Of a stretch of 64,000 nucleotides of DNA, positions 55,104 to 63,250 are shown one piece after another. The stretch comes from Rosistilla ulvae. Its GTDB lineage: Bacteria > Planctomycetota > Planctomycetia > Pirellulales > Pirellulaceae. The notes beneath the pieces were generated by a model, which saw nothing but the letters and a program-made list of their open reading frames with translations, ran no database searches and was not told the origin of the DNA. Made by a program: the position numbers and the translations under genes. The DNA lies in NCBI RefSeq assembly GCF_007741475.1, contig NZ_CP036261.1, positions 1,178,001 through 1,242,000 on the forward strand, given 5' to 3'. Each line of letters begins with the position of its first letter. The first letter of the stretch is position 1.

Positions 55104-56390
55104 TTAAAGGGCTTTGTCGCTGATGTCCTTGCGGCACCAGGCGCCGGGCCAGCGGATCTGCTTCACCGCGGTGTAGGCTTGCAGTTTGGCGTTGCTGATG
55201 CTGTTGCCAAGCGCCGTCACACCCAACACGCGTCCGCCGTCGGTTTGCACCGAACCTTGGGTCAGCTTGGTGCCGGCGTGGAAGACTTTGACATCTTTCA
55301 GTTTGGCAGCGTCGTGAAGGCCGGAGATCTCGCGGCCTTTGACGTAATCGCCCGGATAACCTTCGCTGGCCATCACCACGCAGATACTTGGACGTTCGTC
55401 CCACTCCGGCGGATCGATATCGATCAAGCGACCGTCGGCGACAGCTTCCAAGATGTCCATGATGTCGCTCTTCAGACGCATCAGCAGCGGTTGGCATTCG
55501 GGGTCGCCGAATCGCACGTTGTATTCGAGCACCTTGGGGCCGGTCGAGGTGATCATCAAGCCAGCGTAAAGAACGCCTTTGAACGGACGGCGGTTGCGTT
55601 TCATCGCGTGAACCGTCGGGACGATGATGTCCTCTTGGATCATCTCGATCATCTTCTCGTCGACGATCGGCGTCGGGCAATAAGCTCCCATGCCGCCGGT
55701 GTTGGGACCTTTGTCGCCGTCGTAAGCTGGCTTGTGATCTTGAGCGGCGGGGAGCATCACGATCGCATTGCCGTCGGTGATCGCTAGGATGCTCGCTTCT
55801 TGACCGATCAAACGGTCTTCGATGATCAGTTCGTTGCCAGCTTCGCCAAATTCACGCTGCCGAGTGATGCGGTCGATCGCGTCGAGGGCGTCCTCGCGAG
55901 TCGAACAGACGATCACGCCTTTGCCCGCTGCCAAGCCGTCGGCTTTGACGACCACGGGGACTGCGGAGTTCTCTTCGGGGTAGCGGTCTTTAATGAACCG
56001 CGCCGCATCGTCGCCGGTGCGGAAGGTTTGGTAGTCGGCGGTCGGGATGTCGGCAGCTTTCAGCAGGTTCTTGCAGAAGACCTTGCTCCCTTCCAGTTCC
56101 GCCGCGGCGGCAGAGGGGCCAAACGCGCGAAGGCCCGCGGCTTCCAAGGCGTCGACCAGACCGTTGACCAAAGGGACTTCGGGGCCGACGACCGTCAGGT
56201 CGATCGATTCGCGGCGAGCGAAATTGACCAAACCCTCGGTGTCATCCGCACTGATTGGGACGTTGGTCGCATCGACACCGGTTCCCGCGTTTCCAGGGGC
56301 TACAAAAACCTGTGAAACACGCGGGCTCATGCCAATCTTCCAGGCAAGCGCATGTTCGCGTCCACCGTTGCCAACCACCAACACTTTCAT
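55104..56390 (-). CDS. purD: Phosphoribosylamine-glycine ligase
   Basis: This enzyme joins phosphoribosylamine and glycine with ATP, the second step of purine synthesis. The start at 56390 gives the family N-terminus MKVLVVGNGGREHALAWKIG. The frame is open 16 codons further, but those residues do not fit. The 428-residue length is normal. Family blocks are VGPEVPLVNGLVDALEAAGL, AFGPSAAAAELEGSKVFCKN, VVVKADGLAAGKGVIVCST and the ATP-grasp end VLEYNVRFGDPECQPLLMRL. It stands alone between repeats and the copper-protein genes and is not in a purine operon. Confidence 0.97.
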   Translation of the reverse strand: MKVLVVGNGGREHALAWKIGMSPRVSQVFVAPGNAGTGVDATNVPISADDTEGLVNFARRESIDLTVVGPEVPLVNGLVDALEAAGLRAFGPSAAAAELEGSKVFCKNLLKAADIPTADYQTFRTGDDAARFIKDRYPEENSAVPVVVKADGLAAGKGVIVCSTREDALDAIDRITRQREFGEAGNELIIEDRLIGQEASILAITDGNAIVMLPAAQDHKPAYDGDKGPNTGGMGAYCPTPIVDEKMIEMIQEDIIVPTVHAMKRNRRPFKGVLYAGLMITSTGPKVLEYNVRFGDPECQPLLMRLKSDIMDILEAVADGRLIDIDPPEWDERPSICVVMASEGYPGDYVKGREISGLHDAAKLKDVKVFHAGTKLTQGSVQTDGGRVLGVTALGNSISNAKLQAYTAVKQIRWPGAWCRKDISDKAL

Positions 56391-56890
56391 CAGTTTCGCT
56401 CCGCTCCCATCTGGGATTCTAAATTCTTCAGCCAACACAGCGGATCCGCGTCTCGATTTCCCGATGGATTCGCACTTTTGTTGCGATCATCCTACGTTCC
56501 GCAGCGATTCTGTGATAGCACCAGGCTACCTAGATGCAATGTTCCTAATGTCGATGCATGATCGGGCTGCGTGAACCTCGGAATTGTCGCTATTCTTCCG
56601 GAGCGGCAGGGGTAAGGTCTTTCCTTTTTGCGTTAAAGGCGTACAATCCTGTGCAGCCCACCAACTGCTATGATCTTCCGTCCCATATCCCACCTGCCCG
56701 GATGGAACTGCAGTTCTAATTTGCTCGTTCTATTCAGGCGTCGCCGCAGTTATAATCCACATCTGCGGCGACGCCTTTATACTTGCCCTTGGCGCTGCCG
56801 TTCGGACGGAGAAGAATTGACCCTCAAGCCAGACGCTTGTGCGTCGGCCCCAAAAAATCCGCAACACGATCTACGGAGCAACTGAGAAAC
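56391..56890. other. Intergenic region between purD and the blue-copper protein gene
   Basis: These 500 bases lie between divergent genes. They hold a strong hairpin (56736-56776, separate entry) and a possible -10 box TACAAT at 56642-56647 without a clear -35. No convincing ORF was found: the frame running into the copper-protein gene from 56783 lacks a signal peptide. Confidence 0.5.
56736..56776 (+). promoter_or_regulatory. Perfect 14-bp hairpin with TATAAT in its loop
   Basis: The arms AGGCGTCGCCGCAG (56736-56749) and CTGCGGCGACGCCT (56763-56776) pair without mismatch around the loop TTATAATCCACAT. The loop contains the -10 consensus TATAAT, and TTATACTT follows the stem. It lies 114 bases upstream of the blue-copper gene. 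It could be an intrinsic terminator, a stable 5' leader or a promoter within an operator. I cannot tell which. Confidence 0.6.
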
Positions 56891-57661
56891 ATGCGATTTT
56901 TGATAATCTCGGCCTTTGTCGCCACCACGTTCCTTTCGGCCACCGCTGATGCCCAACAATGGGGCGATCTGAAGGTTAAGTTTGTCTTCAAGGGAGCCGC
57001 CCCCGACGCCGACAAGATCGCCGTCACTGTCGACAAAGAGTTCTGCGGCAAGCACGACTTGGTCGATGAGTCGTTGGTCGTTGGCAAAGATGGCGGAATT
57101 CAAAACGTTGTCGTCTACGCATACGACGGACGCGGTGGAGTCAAATTGCCTGCGATCCATCCCGATCTGGAAGGCAAGCCGAACACTCACGAACTGGCCA
57201 ACAAAGATTGCCGCTTCGAGCCGCACATCGTGATCTGTAAAGCGGGCGACACGTTGAACGTCACCAATCCCGATCCCGTCGGTCACAACTGCAACTTGGC
57301 CTTCTTGGTCAACGCCGCTCAAAACTTCACCATTCCGCCGCTGAAGTCGAAGGAAGTGAAGTTGGACAACGCCGAACCTGCTCCGATTCCCGTCGCCTGC
57401 AACATCCACCCTTGGATGCAAGCGAAGGTTGTCGTTTTGGAACACCCCTACGCTGCCAAGTCGGATGAAAGCGGTACCTTGGTTATCAAGAACCTGCCAA
57501 CTGGCAAGCTTGCTTTCCGTCTGTACCACGAAGCTGCGGGTCGCTTGAGCGGCTTGGAAGTTGCTGGCAGCGAAGTCAATCGCCGCAACGTCTTTGAAGT
57601 CGAAATCAAGCCAGGCGAAAACGATCTGGGCACCGTCGAACTCGACGCCAAACTGTTCTAA
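56891..57661 (+). CDS. Exported blue-copper (cupredoxin-like) protein
   Basis: A 256-residue protein with a signal peptide (MRFLIISAFVATTFLSATAD). The second half is a cupredoxin domain: the first histidine H132 is in DPVGHNCNLAF, and the C-terminal ligand loop is PVACNIHPWMQAK, giving C170, H173 and M176. This is the type-1 copper pattern C-x2-H-x2-M. The first half is unknown. The ATG at 56891 is chosen because the signal peptide starts there. It is followed 8 bases later by a paralogue and then by SCO1, so copper delivery or electron transfer is likely. Confidence 0.9.
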   Translation: MRFLIISAFVATTFLSATADAQQWGDLKVKFVFKGAAPDADKIAVTVDKEFCGKHDLVDESLVVGKDGGIQNVVVYAYDGRGGVKLPAIHPDLEGKPNTHELANKDCRFEPHIVICKAGDTLNVTNPDPVGHNCNLAFLVNAAQNFTIPPLKSKEVKLDNAEPAPIPVACNIHPWMQAKVVVLEHPYAAKSDESGTLVIKNLPTGKLAFRLYHEAAGRLSGLEVAGSEVNRRNVFEVEIKPGENDLGTVELDAKLF

Positions 57662-57669
57662 GACCGATC

Positions 57670-58557
57670 GTGAATCTCCGCATTCTGCGAATTATCAACC
57701 GGCAGTCACCGCGATCGCGGCGGCTGCCGGTTTTTTCTTGCGCCCGCCTATGCGGTCGTATTCCGCCGTTGCGCTCTCTGGGACTCGCTTTCCTAACGCT
57801 CTTGGTCGGCTTTGCTGGCCCGGCGTTCTCCGATGAAACCGATCGCTGGGGCGACCTGACGATTCGGTTTGTCTATGACGGCATCCCGCCTCAGCCCCGG
57901 CGGATCGCCGATCGCGTGGGCGAAGGGTTTTGTGGCGACATTGCGATGGTCGACGAAAGCTTGGTCGTCAACACGATCGATAAAGGGATCCGCGATCTGG
58001 TCGTCTACGCGTATGAAGGGCCTGGCGGCCGAGCTTTGCCAGCGGTCCATCCCGATGCGGTCGCCGGCGGCAAAGCCTTTGAACTGGCTAACGTCAACTG
58101 CAACTATGTCCCTCGTGTTCTGGCGATCACCTCCGGCGATGCGCTTTCGGTCGTCAACACCGACGTGATCGGATACAGCACGATGCTGGGGTTCATGGCA
58201 AATCGGGCGGAGAGCCTTTCGCTGCCCCCCAACGCTCGAGCGGAGCTCAATCCCCAGCGAGCCGAGCCGGCGCCGATCCCCGTCGGCAGTCTGCTGTATC
58301 CGTGGATGAAAGCGCGGTTGTTGGTGTTGGATCATCGCTATGCGGGGATCTCCGACGCGCATGGACGGATGACGATCGGCCGCTTGCCGGCGGGCGTTAA
58401 GCTGGCGTTTCGGGTCTACCACGAAAGAGCCAGTTTGCGCGGGCTGAAGATCGGGGGGAGCGAGGTGAATCGTCGCGGCATCTTTGAGCTGGAGATCCAG
58501 CCGGGAGAGAATGATCTGGGGACGGTCTCCATTTCCGCCGAGCGGTTTGGGCTTTGA
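57670..58557 (+). CDS. Cupredoxin-like paralogue without the copper ligands
   Basis: A 295-residue protein starting at GTG. It aligns with the blue-copper protein upstream along its length (WGDLTIRFVYDG, DLVVYAYEGPGGRALPAVHP, EPAPIPVGSLLYPWMKARLL, GSEVNRRGIFELEIQPGEND). The N-terminus is a long basic stretch followed by a hydrophobic signal (LRSLGLAFLTLLVGFAGPAF). The copper residues are changed: H132 becomes Y169, C170 becomes S207 and H173 becomes Y210. Only the Met (M213) stays. It therefore should not bind copper in the usual way. The overall fold seems intact, so it may have a structural or partner role (inference). Tandem duplication followed by loss is the simplest reading. Confidence 0.88.
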   Translation: MNLRILRIINRQSPRSRRLPVFSCARLCGRIPPLRSLGLAFLTLLVGFAGPAFSDETDRWGDLTIRFVYDGIPPQPRRIADRVGEGFCGDIAMVDESLVVNTIDKGIRDLVVYAYEGPGGRALPAVHPDAVAGGKAFELANVNCNYVPRVLAITSGDALSVVNTDVIGYSTMLGFMANRAESLSLPPNARAELNPQRAEPAPIPVGSLLYPWMKARLLVLDHRYAGISDAHGRMTIGRLPAGVKLAFRVYHERASLRGLKIGGSEVNRRGIFELEIQPGENDLGTVSISAERFGL

Positions 58558-58662
58558 TGACGCTGGCCGACGGCTGCCGCAGCCACGCCAATACGCTCCC
58601 GATTGGCTGGATTCGGCGGCGCTGCAGCCTGCGTTTTTCCAGGCGAGCGGTTACAATAAATT

Positions 58663-58723
58663 GTCGCCTTTCGCTCCGCGAAAGTGCGAACCGCAAACGC
58701 ACTTTCGCAGAGCGAAAGGCGAC
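58663..58723. repeat. Long inverted repeat (26-bp arms, 9-base loop)
   Basis: The left arm (58663-58688) and right arm (58698-58723) are reverse complements with one mismatch, around the loop AACCGCAAA. The core is CTTTCGCTCCGCGAAAGTGC. It sits in the 190-base space between the degenerate cupredoxin gene and SCO1. No T run follows. It resembles small interspersed palindromes of planctomycete genomes (inference). Confidence 0.85.
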
Positions 58724-58749
58724 CATAAATAAGACACAAGAGAGAAATA

Positions 58750-59442
58750 ATGAATCGCACGGCAATGCATGTGATGGTGATCTTGATCACCGGCATGGTG
58801 ATTGGATTGATCGCCCGTTCGCGGCGGATCGAACGCGAGCAGGCGGAAGCGGCTCAGGTCCAGATGGAGGCCGAGGTTGCCGAAGCCGCTGTCGCGGAGC
58901 AGTCTGCTGCCAAGGAGCCGGTCGTGGTCGAAGGGGATGGTTGGTTGAGTGAGTTCGAGCTGACCGAACGCAGCGGCGAGACGGTGTCCAGTAAAGAATT
59001 GTTGGGGCAACCTTATGTCGTCAGCTTTTTCTTCACGACCTGCCCCAGCACCTGCCCGATGCAAAATGAGAAGCTGAAGATTTTGCAGGAGGAGTTTTAT
59101 GGGAAGGGAGTTCGCTTCTTGAGCATCAGTTGCGATCCCGAGATCGATACGCCCGAGGTGTTGTCGGAATACGCCAAGCGATTTGAGGCGGATAAGGATC
59201 AGTGGTTGTTTCTGACCGGCGAACTGAATTACATCCGACGCGTGGGGGCGGAGGTGTTCCGGTTGCCGGTCAACCGACGCTTCCACACCGACCGTTTTGT
59301 TTTGGTCGGTGCCGATGGCGAGATCGTCGCGTTGTATGAATGGCCCGAACCGGAACAGTTCGATCGGCTGAAGAAGGACATCGGCAAACTGCTTGCCGGC
59401 GAGAAGATCGATGACTCGAAGGATGAAGGAAATGCCAGCTGA
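58750..59442 (+). CDS. SCO1/SenC-family copper chaperone
   Basis: A 230-residue membrane-anchored thioredoxin-fold protein that delivers copper to cytochrome c oxidase or acts as a redox protein. An N-terminal helix (MHVMVILITGMVIGLIARSR) is followed by a coiled-coil-like stretch of Ala/Glu/Gln. The copper motif is TTCPSTCPMQNEKLKILQEE (CxxxC) and the conserved histidine is in RRFHTDRFVLVGADGEIV. FLSISCDPEIDTPEVL is also typical. Its stop codon overlaps the start of the DUF420 gene by one base. Confidence 0.94.
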   Translation: MNRTAMHVMVILITGMVIGLIARSRRIEREQAEAAQVQMEAEVAEAAVAEQSAAKEPVVVEGDGWLSEFELTERSGETVSSKELLGQPYVVSFFFTTCPSTCPMQNEKLKILQEEFYGKGVRFLSISCDPEIDTPEVLSEYAKRFEADKDQWLFLTGELNYIRRVGAEVFRLPVNRRFHTDRFVLVGADGEIVALYEWPEPEQFDRLKKDIGKLLAGEKIDDSKDEGNAS

Positions 59443-59897
59443 TGGAATGGTTAGCGAGTAATCTGCCGCACGCGACTGCGTCGCTGAACAGTCTGGCGAC
59501 GGTGCTGTTGGTGATCGGGTTGGTGATGGTCAAGCGAGGGAACTTGAAGGCCCATCGCAATGTGATGATCACATGTTTTGCCGTCAGCGGCCTGTTCCTG
59601 GCGTTGTATCTGTTGCACAAGGTCGCTTTGTTCCAGACAACCGGTTCGCCGAATCGGCGGTTCCCAACCGATGTCTCCAGCGCCGCGCGGACCGTCTATT
59701 TTACGATCCTCGGAACGCATCTGTTGCTTGCGATCACGGTGCCGCCGCTGGCGATTGCTGCGATCGTGCAGGGCCTGAAAGACAATCGGGAGAAGCATCG
59801 CAAGATCGTCCGATTCGCCTTTCCGATCTGGCTGTACGTTTCGATCACCGGCGTGGTCGTCTACTACATGTTGTACTGGGCCTATCCTGTCGCTTAG
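59442..59897 (+). CDS. DUF420 family membrane protein
   Basis: A 151-residue protein with four predicted helices (LNSLATVLLVIGLVMVKRG, VMITCFAVSGLFLALYLLHK, YFTILGTHLLLAITVPPLAI, FPIWLYVSITGVVVYYMLYW). The pattern KAHRNVMITCF and THLLLAITVPPLAI contains the histidines typical of DUF420. This family includes CtaM, which helps assemble some heme-copper oxidases. It is translationally coupled to SCO1. No oxidase subunit gene is present in the window. Confidence 0.93.
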   Translation: MEWLASNLPHATASLNSLATVLLVIGLVMVKRGNLKAHRNVMITCFAVSGLFLALYLLHKVALFQTTGSPNRRFPTDVSSAARTVYFTILGTHLLLAITVPPLAIAAIVQGLKDNREKHRKIVRFAFPIWLYVSITGVVVYYMLYWAYPVA

Positions 59898-59917
59898 CTG
59901 AAAAGGCTGCCCATTTG

Positions 59918-62197
59918 ATGCGGTTCCTTGTTTGCCAAGCGTTGCTCTTGCTGCTGATCTCGCCTGGGCTCGGATGGGCTCAGCGCGGCGCGGTGCCTGC
60001 CGATATTCCCGAGCTAGAAACCTCGGGCCGGATCGCGCTGCAGCAGATCGACCAATTGATTGGCGCCCAGTCGTGGGATGCCGCGGTCGATGAAATCCTG
60101 CGTCTTGCCGACACGTCGGGGGAGCGATTGATCCAAATCGATCTCGATCCCAACACGACTGAATCGCTGCAGCGTTGGGTTCCGGTTCGCGATTATCTGA
60201 ACGACCGGCTGGTGCGGTGGGGCCTCGCCGCTCCCGAAGTCTTGTCGCGTTATCGCCAGCGGATCGACTCGCTGGCGGCTGCGGCCGTCGAGGCAGCCGC
60301 CACGCAGAAGGATCTCAGTCAAGCAGACAGCGCGGTTCGCGAGTTCCTTGCCAGTTCGCACGGCGATGCGGCGCTCCGATTACAAGCCGACCTAGCGATC
60401 GATCGCGGTTGGGCTCAGCGAGGCCGCGACGCACTGGTCCGCATCGATTCGCGGTTGCAAGCGACCGGCGTCGGGGAAAATCCCGTGGCGATGGTTCCCG
60501 CGGTCGCTTGGAATCCATTGCTCGTCAGGTACCCGGAGAGTGTGGCGGCGATTGCGGAGCAAGTGTCGCGCGACGACCGTGGCTTGAGTTTCGGATCCTA
60601 CCGCGGCACCGCTCTCCCCTTGCCCGAGCTTGCGGCGCGGCTTCCTTATTGTTCGGTCCTGCAGGGAGACATCCCACGAGCCGAGCGCGAGCTGGCGTTG
60701 GTGCAAACGATGTTCGAAGCGTTTGCCGATTCACCTGCGGAGCAGACGTTGCGGCGGGCGATCGCCGCGGCGAAAGAAGAGTCGACCGCGTCGGATGCGA
60801 CGGTTCGATTCGCAGAGTTTCCGATCTGGACGACTCCGCTGCACCGGATCGATCGCGATCCGACGCTCGATTCCGTCAGCGGTTCGTCGGGGGCGGCCGG
60901 CAGCCGGCGAGCGAGCTACTTTCCGGCGGTTTGGAACGGGCGTGTCTTCGTTCACGACGTGAATCGAATCGTCGGCTTCGATCTCCGCACGGGAGCCGGT
61001 TGGCCGATCGAAGATTCCAATGCGGCAGTCTTCGACACGGGGCAGCCGTCCGAGGAAATCTTGCCTCCCGCGGCGCTACCGGCATCGGGCTGGCCGCGAT
61101 TCACGTTGAACGTGGTTGGCGATCGGATGGTCGCGCGGCTGGGACCGGCGGTGACCGGTTGGTTGCCGGTGATGCGGAAGCCTCCGGGAAGTGCGTCATC
61201 GGTGGCGGTGTTCGATCTCGACGGCGAGGGGCGTTTGTTGGACGCCTATCCGAAATCGCTCGACGCCGAAGAACTGGGCGACTACGAAATCGAAGCACCT
61301 CCGCTGTTGGTGGGCGATCGGATTTTCTGCGGGATCACGCGGCGTGCCGGTTCGCTGTACACAAGTCGCGTGCTGTGCATCGACCTGCGATCGGGGCAGC
61401 GGTTGTGGATCAGTCCCGAACTGGCGGTCGGGCCGATGCCCAATCAACCGCCCGCCAACCGCGTCTCGCATGCGACGGTCGCGTATCGCGAGGGGATGCT
61501 GTTCTATCACGCCAACTTGGGAACCGTTTCGGCGATCGATGCGCAGACGGGCAAGATCCGTTGGCTGGTTCGTTACGAGCGCGGTTCGGCACACGATAAC
61601 CCTTTTCGGGACGAACCGTTTGTCGACGATCGCGATCTGTCGCCGGTGCTGTTGGATGCGGAGCTGGCGATTGTCGCGGCAGCCGATTGCGGTCGAGTGT
61701 TTGCGTTGGATTCGGCGACGGGACAGACGCTGTGGACCAGCGGGCCCGAACTAGCCGAAGACGTGGAGTGTCTGTTGGGGACGACGGCAACACACGTGAT
61801 CGCTTCGGGAGATCGACTGTACTGGATCGATAAGTTCACCGGACGCGTCGACGCCGTTTTTGCTGGCGGTTCGACTTCACTGGCTGCCGGTGGATCGTCG
61901 CAGCCGCGGACGGCGGGACGCGGCGCGATCGCGGGGAATCGAATCTACTGGCCGACCGACGATGCGATCCTTGTCTTCGATGCGGTCCTTGCCGATACGG
62001 ATACGAGGCACGCAATGCGGATGGTCGATCGGATCGATCTGTTGCCCAGCGATCTACGCGGCGGCAATCTGTTGATCCGCGACGGGTATCTGATCTTGGC
62101 GAGTCCCGATCGGTTGGCCGTTTTCGATTCCCGCGAATTCAAGGTTGCCACGATTGCCCCTGGCTCGCCAATCGGCGAAACTTTGAAGCATGAATGA
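59918..62197 (+). CDS. PQQ-type beta-propeller protein, exported
   Basis: A 759-residue protein. The ATG at 59918 begins a signal peptide (MRFLVCQALLLLLISPGLGW), whereas the upstream part of the frame (from 59573) lies over the DUF420 gene and is rejected. The first ~260 residues are helical (SGRIALQQIDQLIGAQSWDA, KDLSQADSAVREFLASSHGD). The rest is a PQQ-like propeller with blade motifs such as VLCIDLRSGQRLWISPELAV, VSAIDAQTGKIRWLVRYERG and VFALDSATGQTLWTSGPELA. The propeller resembles BamB and quinoprotein folds, but no PQQ ligands were checked. The last 8 bases overlap the MoxR gene. Confidence 0.85.
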   Translation: MRFLVCQALLLLLISPGLGWAQRGAVPADIPELETSGRIALQQIDQLIGAQSWDAAVDEILRLADTSGERLIQIDLDPNTTESLQRWVPVRDYLNDRLVRWGLAAPEVLSRYRQRIDSLAAAAVEAAATQKDLSQADSAVREFLASSHGDAALRLQADLAIDRGWAQRGRDALVRIDSRLQATGVGENPVAMVPAVAWNPLLVRYPESVAAIAEQVSRDDRGLSFGSYRGTALPLPELAARLPYCSVLQGDIPRAERELALVQTMFEAFADSPAEQTLRRAIAAAKEESTASDATVRFAEFPIWTTPLHRIDRDPTLDSVSGSSGAAGSRRASYFPAVWNGRVFVHDVNRIVGFDLRTGAGWPIEDSNAAVFDTGQPSEEILPPAALPASGWPRFTLNVVGDRMVARLGPAVTGWLPVMRKPPGSASSVAVFDLDGEGRLLDAYPKSLDAEELGDYEIEAPPLLVGDRIFCGITRRAGSLYTSRVLCIDLRSGQRLWISPELAVGPMPNQPPANRVSHATVAYREGMLFYHANLGTVSAIDAQTGKIRWLVRYERGSAHDNPFRDEPFVDDRDLSPVLLDAELAIVAAADCGRVFALDSATGQTLWTSGPELAEDVECLLGTTATHVIASGDRLYWIDKFTGRVDAVFAGGSTSLAAGGSSQPRTAGRGAIAGNRIYWPTDDAILVFDAVLADTDTRHAMRMVDRIDLLPSDLRGGNLLIRDGYLILASPDRLAVFDSREFKVATIAPGSPIGETLKHE

Positions 62198-63239
62198 CAG
62201 CCAGAATATCGGTGACCGCGAGTTGATCGAGCGGTTGGCCAGCGAATACGCAGCGATTAAAGCCGAATTGGCCAAAGCGATCATCGGCCAGGAAGAGACG
62301 ATCGAGCAGGTGATCACGGCGTTGGTCGCCGGCGGGCATTGTCTGTTGGTCGGGGTGCCCGGTTTGGCCAAGACGTTGTTGGTGCACAGTTTGGCATCGA
62401 CGCTCAAGCTCGATTTCAGCCGGATCCAGTTCACTCCCGATCTGATGCCCAGCGATATCACCGGAACCGAGGTAATCCAACAGGATCGCGAGACGGGGGA
62501 ACGGCAGTTCAAATTTCTGCCGGGGCCGATCTTCGGCAACATCATCTTGGCCGACGAGATCAATCGGACGCCGCCCAAAACGCAGGCTGCGTTGTTGGAA
62601 GCGATGCAAGAGCGGCAGGTGACCGCGGGCGGAACGCGACACGAATTGCCGAATCCGTTTTTTGTTCTGGCCACGCAAAATCCGATCGAACAAGACGGCA
62701 CCTACCCGTTGCCCGAAGCTCAATTGGATCGGTTCATGTTCGACGTGCGGATCGATTACCCCAACGAAGCGGATGAATTGCAGGTCGTGCTGCAGACCAC
62801 CGACGACAAAGAGGAATCGCTGACCGCGGTTGTCGACGGGGCGCAGTTGCTGGAGTTCCGTCATTTGGTTCGTCGGATTCCGATCGCCGAGCCGGTCGCG
62901 CGGTATGCGATGACGCTGGCTCGCGGCAGTCGGCCGTCGGATCCGCGAGCGTCGGACCAGGTGAAGAAGTATGTGCGTTGGGGAAGTGGCCCACGCGGCA
63001 GCCAGTACCTGGTGCTGGCGGCAAAGGCTCGGGCGGCGCTGCAGGGGCGGCATTTGGTCGAGCGAGACGATGTCGATGCGGTGGCGCTGCCGGTGCTGAG
63101 GCATCGGATTCGATTGAACTTCGCCGCCGAAGCCGATGGGCTGACCGTGGCGCAGGTCATCCAAGATCTGATCCAACGCGCTCGCCATGGCGCCGAACCG
63201 GCTGGCGTTGCGGCGGTGTTTCGAAATCCGACCTCCTAA
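62190..63239 (+). CDS. MoxR-family AAA+ ATPase
   Basis: A 349-residue ATPase of the MoxR family, which acts as a chaperone for the assembly of metal-containing or vWA-domain proteins. Walker A is LLVGVPGLAKTLLVHSLAST, Walker B is NIILADEINRTPPKTQAALL, followed by EAMQERQVTAGGTR. The sensor region is PFFVLATQNPIEQDGTYPLP with the arginine-finger AQLDRFMFDVRIDYP. It overlaps the propeller gene by 8 bases and is followed after 11 bases by a DUF58 gene, the usual MoxR-DUF58 partnership. Confidence 0.96.
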   Translation: MNDSQNIGDRELIERLASEYAAIKAELAKAIIGQEETIEQVITALVAGGHCLLVGVPGLAKTLLVHSLASTLKLDFSRIQFTPDLMPSDITGTEVIQQDRETGERQFKFLPGPIFGNIILADEINRTPPKTQAALLEAMQERQVTAGGTRHELPNPFFVLATQNPIEQDGTYPLPEAQLDRFMFDVRIDYPNEADELQVVLQTTDDKEESLTAVVDGAQLLEFRHLVRRIPIAEPVARYAMTLARGSRPSDPRASDQVKKYVRWGSGPRGSQYLVLAAKARAALQGRHLVERDDVDAVALPVLRHRIRLNFAAEADGLTVAQVIQDLIQRARHGAEPAGVAAVFRNPTS

Positions 63240-63250
63240 CGGTCGCTGCG

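Noticed and set aside
59573-59917. Upstream extension of the propeller-protein frame
   Set aside because: It overlaps the DUF420 gene almost completely in another frame and lacks a signal sequence, while a signal peptide begins at 59918.
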